Shown one piece after another: positions 1-6,398 of a DNA stretch of 8,614 nucleotides. Each line of letters begins with the position of its first letter. Within the stretch, counting starts at the first letter, position 1. The notes beneath the pieces were generated by a model. The model was not told where the DNA came from. It worked only from the letters and a program-made list of their open reading frames with translations, and ran no database searches. A program made the translations under genes and the position numbers. The stretch comes from Christensenella sp. UBA3770 (GTDB lineage Bacteria; Bacillota; Clostridia; Christensenellales; CAG-1252). The stretch covers positions 1 through 8,614 of the forward strand of contig DFFS01000064.1 in the NCBI GenBank assembly GCA_002371075.1. The letters run 5' to 3'.

Positions 1-899
1 AAGCTGCTGTACACTGCCGTTGCGCCGACCGAGATGCCCAAAAACAGCGTAACGATGTTCATAAGGGCGTTTTGTGCGGTGTCGGAAAGCCTGTCGGTGA
101 CGCCGCACTCCTTTAACAGGTTGCCAAACATCAAACAGCCGAGAAGCGGCGCGACGCTGGGGAGCAAGATGCAGGTGATGATGGTGACCGCGATGGGGAA
201 AATGATCTTTTCCGCCTTGGAGACGGTGCGAAGCTGATCCATCTTGATCATTCTTTCCTTCTGCGAAGTAAGAGCCCGCATAATGGGCGGCTGGATCAGC
301 GGGATCAGTGCCATATACGAATACGCCGCAATGGCGATGGCGCCAAGTTTCTCCGGAGCGAGGGTCTTTGTGACAAAGATCGCCGTCGGACCGTCCGCGC
401 CGCCGATGATCGCCACGGAAGCGGCGATGTTGCCGTTAAAACCAAGCACGATGGCAAGGATAAGCGCCATATAGATGCCAAGCTGCGCCGCAGCACCCAA
501 GATAAGCGATTTGGGGTTGGCAAGCATCGGACCGAAATCCGTCATCGCGCCGACGCCGATAAAGATCAAGCACGGATACAAGCCGGTTTTGACGCCGATG
601 TACAAAACGTCCAAAAGCCCGCCGTGCAGCAAGACCTCGCCGTAATTGATCTGCCCGCCGTTGGAAAACCACATTTCGGAGTGGAACAGCGCGTTGTCCC
701 CCGTCAAGCCGGGGAGGTTTGTGATCAACATTCCAAACGCGATGCCCACAAGGAGCAAGGGTTCAAACTTCTTTGCAATACCCAGGAAGAGCAGCACGCA
801 GGCGATCACGATCATCACGACCTGTTGCCAGTGGAAACTCGCAAAGCCGGAGCTCTCCCCCAAGTTTTTAAGTATATCGACAATATTGACTGCGCTCAT
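1..899 (-). CDS. oadB: Sodium-translocating decarboxylase beta subunit (OadB family), 3'-truncated by the window edge
   Basis: This is the integral membrane subunit that decarboxylates carboxybiotin and couples it to Na+ export. The 299 visible residues are very hydrophobic. They contain the family signature GGADGPTAIF (about residues 166-175), whose Asp169 should match the Na+-binding Asp203 of Klebsiella OadB. They also contain YSYMALIPLIQPPIMRALT (about 193-211) and GNLLKECGV (about 259-267). The start ATG at 899 follows a GAGGGAG ribosome binding site that overlaps the end of the biotin carrier gene, only 7 bases upstream. Family members are usually about 375-435 residues, so the C-terminus lies outside the window; nothing suggests a frameshift. 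Closely related beta subunits serve malonate, methylmalonyl-CoA and glutaconyl-CoA decarboxylases. Oxaloacetate is inferred from the oadA-type carboxyltransferase in the same operon. Confidence 0.95.
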   Translation of the reverse strand, partial: MSAVNIVDILKNLGESSGFASFHWQQVVMIVIACVLLFLGIAKKFEPLLLVGIAFGMLITNLPGLTGDNALFHSEMWFSNGGQINYGEVLLHGGLLDVLYIGVKTGLYPCLIFIGVGAMTDFGPMLANPKSLILGAAAQLGIYMALILAIVLGFNGNIAASVAIIGGADGPTAIFVTKTLAPEKLGAIAIAAYSYMALIPLIQPPIMRALTSQKERMIKMDQLRTVSKAEKIIFPIAVTIITCILLPSVAPLLGCLMFGNLLKECGVTDRLSDTAQNALMNIVTLFLGISVGATAVYSS

Positions 900-906
900 A
901 ACTCCC

Positions 907-1287
907 TCATGCGATCTCAAACAGCGGTGTGCCAACCTGCACTTGCGTGCCTTTGGGGGCAAGAACAGCCACCAACGTGCCGTCCTTTGTGGCGGTGATC
1001 TCGTTTTCCATCTTCATTGCTTCGATAAGCATAACAAGCTCGCCCGCTTTGACTTTGTCGCCGACGTTCTTTTTGACGGCAACCACCACCCCGGGAAGCG
1101 GGGACGGCGTGGCATTGCCGGAAGCAACGGGCGCGGGAGCGGCTGCGGCGGGCGCCGCGGCGGCAACGGGTGCTGCGGGTGCAGCTGCGGGGGCGGAGAT
1201 GGCGTCGTACTCGGAAAGCAACTCCACATTGCCCTTTTCCACTTCAACTTCGTAAATTTTGCCGTTCAATTTCACTTTGTATTTCAT
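907..1287 (-). CDS. Biotin carboxyl carrier protein of the decarboxylase (free-standing biotinyl subunit)
   Basis: This 126-residue protein carries CO2 as carboxybiotin between the carboxyltransferase and the membrane beta subunit. It has a short N-terminal segment (1-30), a flexible Ala/Pro linker (about 31-60) and a biotinyl domain (about 62-126). The biotinylation motif EAMKMEN is present, with Lys92 as the attachment site. In classical OadA this domain is fused to the carboxyltransferase; here it is separate, as in Veillonella MmdC. The ATG at 1287 is preferred over an in-frame GTG at 1296, because the GAGGAGGAG ribosome binding site (1299-1307) would be only 2 bases from the GTG but 11 from the ATG. 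That binding site lies within the coding end of the preceding oadG-type gene, so the two are probably translationally coupled. Confidence 0.95.
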   Translation of the reverse strand: MKYKVKLNGKIYEVEVEKGNVELLSEYDAISAPAAAPAAPVAAAAPAAAAPAPVASGNATPSPLPGVVVAVKKNVGDKVKAGELVMLIEAMKMENEITATKDGTLVAVLAPKGTQVQVGTPLFEIA

Positions 1288-1292
1288 AAGGA

Positions 1293-1649
1293 TCACTTCT
1301 CCTCCTCGTTGATTTCTTTGATGGAAATGAATTTTAATTCATTCAAAGGGGTTTTCAGCTCGTCCGCGACGATTGCCATCACCATTGCGGCGGTGCGATC
1401 GTCCACGTTAAACAGCTTGACGCTGCCGCTGGAACCGGGCGCAAGCGGCGCTTCGCCTGCGGGGGCGGCGGGCGCCTCCTTCTTTGTCTTTTTCTCAAAC
1501 TTGCGTACGACGTACGAAAGCAAATAAATGAAGCCCATCAGCACCGCAAGGACAACAAGAACCAAGCAGAAGCCGATCAAGGCGTACAAAAAGCCCTCGG
1601 ACAGCGAGAAGTTCTTGACCTCGACGGTTTTGGCAAGTAACAGATCCAT
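1293..1649 (-). CDS. oadG: Small membrane-anchored decarboxylase subunit (OadG family)
   Basis: This 118-residue protein has a short N-terminal region, one strong membrane segment (about 20-46) and a basic stretch (about 50-57). An Ala/Pro-rich linker (about 59-76) follows, then a small conserved C-terminal region (about 82-112: DDRTAAMVMAIVADEL, then FISIKEI). This layout matches the OadG/MmdD-type subunit, which tethers the soluble carboxyltransferase and carrier to the membrane beta subunit and stabilises the complex. The ATG at 1649 lies 3 bases after the oadA stop, with GGAGG about 9 bases upstream inside the end of oadA. The C-terminal region resembles the Veillonella delta subunit more than the zinc-binding tail of enterobacterial OadG. 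Placement between carboxyltransferase and biotin carrier supports the assignment. Confidence 0.85.
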   Translation of the reverse strand: MDLLLAKTVEVKNFSLSEGFLYALIGFCLVLVVLAVLMGFIYLLSYVVRKFEKKTKKEAPAAPAGEAPLAPGSSGSVKLFNVDDRTAAMVMAIVADELKTPLNELKFISIKEINEEEK

Positions 1650-1652
1650 AGT

Positions 1653-3032
1653 TTAGTCCTCCACCTTTTCGATCGTGTAGGAGACCTTTTTCTCTTCGCG
1701 CTCTTTGCGCGCTTCAAAGAAGCGCTCCGCCACCTGCGGGAAAGCGATGTAAGAGAGGACGTCCTCGTCGTTTTTGGCAATGCCCTTCAGCTCCGCCTTG
1801 GTCTTTTCAAACTGCGGCTCAAGGGTATCGGCAAAACGGCAAGTGATGGGCTCCTCATCCCCAAGGACCTTCTTTTTAAGATCCTCATCCACCTTGCCGG
1901 GCGCCCTGCCGTACTCCCCGCGGAGATAGGCTTTGACCTCCTTGCTGACGTTGACGTAACGTCCATAAAGGACGTTTGACGTGGCTTGCACGCCAACCAT
2001 TTGGCTCATCGGCGTGACGAGGGGAGGATAGCCAAGGTCCTTTCTGACCTTGGGCGTTTCCGTAAGGACCTCTTCCAAACGATCCAATGCGTTTTGCTGC
2101 TCAAGCTGAGAAAGCAGGTTGGAAAGCATGCCGCCCGGGACCTTGTAACTGAGGGCGTTGGTATCGGTGGAAAGGGACTTGGATTTTAAGGTGCCGCTCT
2201 TGACAAAATCCGCAAAAACGGGCTTGAAGAAATCGTTGACTTGCTTTAAGACGTCGGCGTTGAGGTCAACCTCATATCCAAGTTGCTTGAGCGCGTACGC
2301 AAGCGTCTCGGTAGCGGGCTGCGACGTGCCGCCGGAGAAAGTGCTGGTGGCGGTGTCCAAGACGTCCACGCCGGCTTCCACCGCTTTGAGCGCGGTCATA
2401 TAGGCAAGACCGGTGGTGCAATGGGTGTGAAGAACGACGGGAAGACCGACCTCGCTCTTAAGAGCGGAGACAAGATCGTACGCCTCTTGCGGACCCATAA
2501 CGCCCGCCATATCCTTGATGCAGATCGTGGAGCAACCCATCGCTTTCATCTCCTTGCCCACCTGCACAAAGTTTTTGAGCGTGTGGACGGGGCTGGTGGT
2601 GTAGCTGATGGCGCCGGACGCCATTGCGCCCTGTTTGATGGTTTCCTCAACGGCGACCTTGATGTTGCGCATATCGTTGAGGGCGTCAAAGATCCTGATG
2701 ATATCGATGCCGTTGGCGACGGAGCGCTCAACGAACTTTTTGACGACGTCATCGGGATAATGCTTGTAACCGAGAAGGTTTTGCCCTCTCAGGAGCATTT
2801 GCAACTTGGTATTGGGCATGGCGGCTTTGATCTTGCGAAGCCTCTCCCACGGATCCTCATTTAAGAAGCGCAGGCAGCTGTCAAACGTGGCGCCGCCCCA
2901 GCACTCCACCGAATAATAACCGGCTTGATCCATCGTGGAAAGAATGCCCTCGAATTTTTCAATCGGAAGCCTCGTTGCGATGAGCGACTGGTTTGCGTCG
3001 CGTAAGACTGTCTCGGTAAACTGAACTTTCAT
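1653..3032 (-). CDS. oadA: Oxaloacetate decarboxylase carboxyltransferase subunit (OadA without biotinyl domain)
   Basis: This cytoplasmic enzyme transfers the carboxyl group of oxaloacetate to biotin on the carrier protein, leaving pyruvate. The 459 residues hold an HMGL-like TIM barrel (about 4-270) and the conserved PYC/OADA domain (about 290-440). Visible motifs are RDANQSL with metal ligand Asp12, KDMAG with the probable carbamylated Lys173, and HTH with metal ligands His202 and His204. The protein stops before the linker and biotinyl domain of classical OadA (about 590-600 residues), because that domain is encoded two genes downstream. The ATG at 3032 has an AGGAGGAAG ribosome binding site (3034-3042). 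No biotin carboxylase gene is adjacent, which favours decarboxylase over pyruvate carboxylase subunit B, although a distant partner cannot be excluded. Confidence 0.94.
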   Translation of the reverse strand: MKVQFTETVLRDANQSLIATRLPIEKFEGILSTMDQAGYYSVECWGGATFDSCLRFLNEDPWERLRKIKAAMPNTKLQMLLRGQNLLGYKHYPDDVVKKFVERSVANGIDIIRIFDALNDMRNIKVAVEETIKQGAMASGAISYTTSPVHTLKNFVQVGKEMKAMGCSTICIKDMAGVMGPQEAYDLVSALKSEVGLPVVLHTHCTTGLAYMTALKAVEAGVDVLDTATSTFSGGTSQPATETLAYALKQLGYEVDLNADVLKQVNDFFKPVFADFVKSGTLKSKSLSTDTNALSYKVPGGMLSNLLSQLEQQNALDRLEEVLTETPKVRKDLGYPPLVTPMSQMVGVQATSNVLYGRYVNVSKEVKAYLRGEYGRAPGKVDEDLKKKVLGDEEPITCRFADTLEPQFEKTKAELKGIAKNDEDVLSYIAFPQVAERFFEARKEREEKKVSYTIEKVED

Positions 3033-3082
3033 ACTTCCTCCTATGCGATCGACAAAAAATGCCGAACAATTTTCCGTTTAAC

Positions 3083-3111
3083 AGTATATCAAAGATATAC
3101 GCAGACGGCAA
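3083..3111 (-). promoter_or_regulatory. Promoter of the oxaloacetate decarboxylase operon
   Basis: On the minus strand, the -35 box TTGCCG (3106-3111, four of six consensus bases) and the -10 box TATACT (3083-3088) are separated by exactly 17 bases. A TG one base upstream of the -10 makes it an extended -10. Predicted transcription starts near 3076, giving a leader of about 44 bases before the oadA ATG. Confidence 0.75.
3084..3100. promoter_or_regulatory. 17-bp perfect dyad overlapping the oad promoter (candidate operator)
   Basis: GTATATC-AAA-GATATAC is a perfect 7-bp inverted repeat around 3 bases. It covers most of the -10 box and the adjacent spacer of the oad promoter, where a bound dimeric regulator would block RNA polymerase. 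The regulator is unknown and no candidate gene is next to it. The repeat is AT-rich and partly coincides with -10 bases, so chance remains possible. Confidence 0.45.
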
Positions 3112-3185
3112 ACGATTTGTTTGATAAAACGAGATTTTTTTGAAAATGAGAGAAAAAACGGCGTATGGGTGCGAACGGCGGAGGA

Positions 3186-5243
3186 CTAATCCTTTTCGAT
3201 TTGCGCGAGCGGGATCTGTTTTACGTCCCAAGTGGCGTCCGGGTGGAGGGTGATAAGCTCCGCACCGCGCTGCTCATTGTGCTTGGCAATGCCGGGCATG
3301 GCAAGATAATCGATGCTCATACCATAGGTAAGACGCACGCCTTTATAGGTGATGGAGGCGTTGTTGTAATGGTCGTGGCCGCAAAAAGTGCCCGTCGTAC
3401 TTCCCAGCTCCACCATTTTGTCAAAGATCGCGCTGTCATACTCGGAGAGCGAAAACATGTGATAAAGGACGGTTTGATTGCTGCCGAAGTGATAGGTGAC
3501 CTGGTCGCTGCCCGCAAGGTACAACTCGTATGCGGTTTTGTACTGCTGGAGCGGAATGTGAAAAAACGCAAGCGAAGAGATCTGACCGCCCTCTTCCCGC
3601 TGCAGGCGGCGCACCTCCGTTTCATACCAGGAAACTTGGTCGTCGTGGATGTAATCGTACGTGTTGAAGCCCTCGCCGGTGTACGCGTTGGAGTCGATCA
3701 AAAAGAGCGCGGTGTTGAGTTTTCCGTCGGGATTTCTGACCTCGATCAACTGGTTGTTTCTACCCGTGATCCTAGGCTGAACGTAGGGATAAAGAAGGTT
3801 TCCGGACGTCTTGAAAGAAAGCGCCTTGTAAACCTCCTCCAGATCCTCCTTTTTCATCGATGCGAGACTCTCGGTATCGTGGTTGCCGTAGGTGAACGCC
3901 CACGGGATGCCGACGTTGCGCATAAAGGCGGCAAATTGATGCACGGGAGCGGAATTGTTGAAGGACATCGACATCACGCCCATCGGGAAACACAAGTCCC
4001 CCGTTACGACGACAAAGCTCGGGCGGGCGTGGCTGATCAGCGCGTAACAAGCTTTGAGCGCGAGCAGATCTTTTTTTCTTGAAAAAAGACTGCCGCCGAG
4101 GTGGATATCCGTCAGGTGGAGGATCGTAAAGTCGGCGCCCGAAGTGGTGAGGGTATAGACGCCGTTTTCCTCATTATAAGCAATGCCGTAGGCGTCGTGA
4201 CCGACAAAGGGAACGGAATTGATATACGGCTGCGTATACCAGGTGTCTCGGTGCATTCCGAAAAAGGCGCCGGCGAGCAGTGCCGCGAGGAGGACGATCG
4301 CGACCCGACCCTTGTTCAAAACGACGTTTTTGACGCACAGTTTTTTGCGAATGGTCAAATCATAGAGGGCGATCAAACACAAAAAGACCACGGCGGCGTA
4401 GAACACATAGTTTGCGGGATAGGTGATGCCCTTTCTCAAGAGGATCATCACGATCATACACAGCGTCCAATACAGCGCGGAAAAGACGATGATTCCGAAA
4501 AGATGCGACCGCAACGCTCTGCGATCGGGCAAAAGGATCCACAGGCGTAAAAGCCGCAAGATCAACAGATTTTTGATCACAAAAAAGAACGGGATCGCAA
4601 CGAATAGATAGTTGGAAAGCACCGTTTCTGCAAGCGCAGCCGCTTTGGAGGTACCAAAGAAGTACAGGTTCAATTCCGTCATTTCAAACACAAAGATCGC
4701 CGCAACGAAAACAGCAACGCTGTTTAGCAAGCGTTTCGTGTACCGATCCGACTGTTCTCTGAGGGCAAGATAAGCGTTTGCGTCAAACTTTGCACCCGCC
4801 GTTTTTTTGACGCTGCGTCGCCAAGCAACGACCAAAAGCGCAACGGCGGCGACGGAAAGCAAAAAGCCCGTCAAGGCGATAAAAAACTCCTTATCCTTCG
4901 TTGCGCCGTAAAAAACCGTCCACAACAGCGCGGTAAAAGCAAAAACACACGTCAAAGCGATACAATAAGCAAGCCACCTACCCTTTCTGAAACGCCGCGC
5001 CCCACCCTTAGTGCCAATGACTTTTGCGGGGCTTGACCAACGAAAGGCGTCCTCCGGTGTGTACCCTGCGAGAACGGCAAGTTTTTCTAGGGAGTTGTAG
5101 GCACTCGCTAGGGACTCAAAGGGGAGTTTTTGCGCCATCTCCGCAAGGCGCTTTTTAACCAAAATTTTTGCGTTTAAAGTCTCTTCGCTATATGGGAGAG
5201 AGTCAAAAAACAAGTCTGCAAGTTTGTCCGACTGTCTGCTCAT
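3186..5243 (-). CDS. Multi-spanning membrane protein with C-terminal extracytoplasmic metallophosphoesterase domain
   Basis: This 685-residue protein has an unrecognised, mostly helical N-terminal region (1-90). Seven predicted membrane segments follow (about 91-112, 120-141, 173-195, 211-238, 246-268, 278-295, 314-331), then a calcineurin-like phosphoesterase domain (about 372-680). The five metallophosphoesterase motifs are visible: DIH (Asp379, His381), GD (415-416), GNHD (453-456), His562 in FHIP, and GHDH (622-625), so the dinuclear metal site appears intact. Basic residues cluster before segment 1 and in loops 2, 4 and 6. That predicts a cytoplasmic N-terminus and, after seven segments, an extracytoplasmic catalytic domain. 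The substrate is unknown; phospholipid head groups, cell-wall phosphates and nucleotides are possible. The ATG at 5243 follows AAGGAGGGG (5247-5255), while an in-frame GTG at 5270 lacks such a site. No clear promoter or terminator was found. Confidence 0.85.
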   Translation of the reverse strand: MSRQSDKLADLFFDSLPYSEETLNAKILVKKRLAEMAQKLPFESLASAYNSLEKLAVLAGYTPEDAFRWSSPAKVIGTKGGARRFRKGRWLAYCIALTCVFAFTALLWTVFYGATKDKEFFIALTGFLLSVAAVALLVVAWRRSVKKTAGAKFDANAYLALREQSDRYTKRLLNSVAVFVAAIFVFEMTELNLYFFGTSKAAALAETVLSNYLFVAIPFFFVIKNLLILRLLRLWILLPDRRALRSHLFGIIVFSALYWTLCMIVMILLRKGITYPANYVFYAAVVFLCLIALYDLTIRKKLCVKNVVLNKGRVAIVLLAALLAGAFFGMHRDTWYTQPYINSVPFVGHDAYGIAYNEENGVYTLTTSGADFTILHLTDIHLGGSLFSRKKDLLALKACYALISHARPSFVVVTGDLCFPMGVMSMSFNNSAPVHQFAAFMRNVGIPWAFTYGNHDTESLASMKKEDLEEVYKALSFKTSGNLLYPYVQPRITGRNNQLIEVRNPDGKLNTALFLIDSNAYTGEGFNTYDYIHDDQVSWYETEVRRLQREEGGQISSLAFFHIPLQQYKTAYELYLAGSDQVTYHFGSNQTVLYHMFSLSEYDSAIFDKMVELGSTTGTFCGHDHYNNASITYKGVRLTYGMSIDYLAMPGIAKHNEQRGAELITLHPDATWDVKQIPLAQIEKD

Positions 5244-5270
5244 TCTCCCCTCCTTCCATAACCTACGCAC

Positions 5271-5309
5271 AAAAAAAAGATCCTCGACGACATCCTTTCA
5301 TCATCGGGG
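5271..5309 (-). terminator. Probable intrinsic terminator after the ZIP transporter gene
   Basis: On the minus strand, CCCCGATGAT (5300-5309) can pair with GTCGTCGAGG (5282-5291) across an 8-base loop, with one mismatch and two G-U pairs. A run of eight T follows (5271-5278). It lies about 50 bases past the ZIP stop and just before the phosphoesterase ribosome binding site. The stem is imperfect, so some read-through is likely. Confidence 0.55.
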
Positions 5310-5357
5310 AACTTCGTCTGTTAAAGTATTGTCAAAAAGACGGGAAACAAACCTAAA

Positions 5358-6146
5358 TTAGCCCAAACCGACGTCCAGCGCCATCATCACGACAAAGCCG
5401 ATGGCAAAGCAGATGGTGGAGACGTTTGTGTGCTCCCCTTTGGCGGTCTCGGGGATGAGTTCCTCCACGACCACATAGAACATTGCTCCCGCGGCAAACG
5501 CCAAAAGATACGGAAGTATGGGGAGAAATACACTTGCGGCAAAGATGGTCAAAAGCGCGCCGATCGGCTCGATCACACCGGACAGAACGCCGTACAAAAA
5601 GGTCTTGCCCTTTGCCATCCCTTCGGCACGGAGCGGCATGGAAACGATCGCCCCCTCGGGAAAGTTTTGTAAAGCAATGCCGATGGACATCACAACGGCA
5701 CCCATCAAAGTGATGCTTTGATTGCCGTACAACCACCCTGCAAAGATCACGCCGACCGTCATGCCCTCGGGCAGGTTGTGCAGCGCGACGGCAAGAAACA
5801 TTTTGGTGGTGTTTTTCAAACCGCTTTTGACGCCTTCTTCGCTTTTGTCATTGTGGATGTGCGGGATCAAAATATCCAAAGCAAGCAAGAACAGCATGCC
5901 GATCAGAAAGCCGATCACAGCCGGAACAAAGGACAAGCGCCCCATTCCCTTGCTTTCCTCAAGGGAGGGAAGGATCAGGCTGAAAAAGGATGCCGAAACC
6001 ATGATGCCGGCGGCAAACGCCGTCAAGCCTTTTTTTAGCTTGGGATCCATCTCCTTTTTGAGGAAAAACACGCATGCCGAGCCGAGACACGTTCCGAGAA
6101 GCGGTATCAATATCCCGATAATGACTTTTGTCCATTTTTCCCACAT
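5358..6146 (-). CDS. ZIP-family divalent metal transporter (ZupT-like)
   Basis: This 262-residue inner-membrane transporter probably imports Zn2+ or other divalent metals (Mn2+, Fe2+). About eight membrane segments are visible. The two signature helices hold the binuclear metal site: HNLPEG (123-128, ligands His123, Asn124, Glu127) and QNFPEG (160-165, ligands Gln160, Asn161, Glu164). Acidic Glu228-Glu229 follow near the seventh segment. A short loop with two histidines (about 95-100, PHIHND) sits between segments three and four, where ZIP proteins often bind metal. The ATG at 6146 is chosen over an in-frame TTG at 6173. The ribosome binding site AAGAGGT (6154-6160) suits the ATG, and the TTG would lie almost at the predicted transcription start. 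The gene has its own promoter and terminator, so it is probably monocistronic. Exact metal preference cannot be read from sequence. Confidence 0.92.
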   Translation of the reverse strand: MWEKWTKVIIGILIPLLGTCLGSACVFFLKKEMDPKLKKGLTAFAAGIMVSASFFSLILPSLEESKGMGRLSFVPAVIGFLIGMLFLLALDILIPHIHNDKSEEGVKSGLKNTTKMFLAVALHNLPEGMTVGVIFAGWLYGNQSITLMGAVVMSIGIALQNFPEGAIVSMPLRAEGMAKGKTFLYGVLSGVIEPIGALLTIFAASVFLPILPYLLAFAAGAMFYVVVEELIPETAKGEHTNVSTICFAIGFVVMMALDVGLG

Positions 6147-6177
6147 AAAGGCGACCTCTTTTAAAAAAATCAATTAA

Positions 6178-6206
6178 AATATAGCATATATATGTCGGAT
6201 TGTAAA
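6178..6206 (-). promoter_or_regulatory. Promoter of the ZIP transporter gene
   Basis: On the minus strand, -35 TTTACA (6201-6206, five of six) and -10 TATATT (6178-6183, five of six) are 17 bases apart, and a TG one base upstream makes an extended -10. The start near 6171 gives a leader of about 25 bases. I do not recognise a Zur, MntR or Fur box over it. Confidence 0.8.
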
Positions 6207-6266
6207 CTAAACGAAAGCGACAATTTGCGGCATTTCGCCCATTTTTACGATCTTTTCTCAACAGCC

Positions 6267-6286
6267 TCCTATCTTTTAAGATAGGA
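6267..6286. repeat. 20-bp perfect palindrome between operons
   Basis: TCCTATCTT-TT-AAGATAGGA has 9-bp arms around two T. It lies about 60 bases upstream of the ZIP -35 box and downstream of the DUF4097 terminator. The two-base centre suits a protein-binding dyad better than a stable RNA hairpin. It has no following T-run in either direction, so it is not a terminator. Confidence 0.5.
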
Positions 6287-6301
6287 ACCCTTTAATTCTA
6301 T

Positions 6302-6329
6302 TCTTCGTCACGTAGGAAAATGACGAAGA
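6302..6329. repeat. Perfect 9-bp inverted repeat with 10-base loop
   Basis: The arms TCTTCGTCA (6302-6310) and TGACGAAGA (6321-6329) are perfectly complementary around CGTAGGAAAA. It could be a hairpin, a repetitive extragenic element or a regulator site. It lacks a proper T-run on the minus strand; on the plus strand a weak T-rich stretch begins about 9 bases later. Confidence 0.5.
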
Positions 6330-6346
6330 TCGGCGTCTTTTCTCTG

Positions 6347-6381
6347 TACAAACAAAAAGCGCGCAAAATAAATTGCGCGCT
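6347..6381 (-). terminator. Intrinsic terminator of the padR-HAAS-DUF4097 operon
   Basis: On the minus strand, AGCGCGCAA (6373-6381) pairs perfectly with TTGCGCGCT (6358-6366) around a 6-base loop, followed by TTTTTGTTTG. It begins 17 bases after the DUF4097 stop codon, as expected for the operon end. Confidence 0.9.
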
Positions 6382-6398
6382 CCTTTTATGATCGGACT

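Noticed and set aside
646..1527. Plus-strand open frame of 293 codons
   Set aside because: It is antisense to oadB, the biotin carrier and oadG, with a low-complexity Gly/Cys tract that mirrors the Ala/Pro linker codons.
2283..2864. Plus-strand open frame of 193 codons
   Set aside because: It is antisense to the conserved TIM barrel of oadA and has no supporting signals.
2959..3231. Minus-strand 90-codon frame upstream of oadA
   Set aside because: It spans the oad promoter and overlaps the oadA start in another frame, with no ribosome binding site and no family resemblance.
3165..4082. Plus-strand open frame of 305 codons
   Set aside because: It lies fully opposite the phosphoesterase gene, whose catalytic motifs are clear. 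Its product has no recognisable domain and there is no ribosome binding site.
5244..5270. GTG start at 5270 for the phosphoesterase
   Set aside because: The strong AAGGAGGGG site lies between this GTG and the ATG at 5243, which fixes the start at the ATG.
5330..5335. Minus-strand TTGACA as -35 of a phosphoesterase promoter
   Set aside because: The position 17 bases downstream reads GTTCCC, and neighbouring spacings give no -10 box. The predicted terminator would also follow immediately.
6174..6261. Extension of a 100-codon minus-strand frame (5959-6261) as a separate small gene
   Set aside because: It overlaps the ZIP promoter and gene in another frame and has no conserved features.
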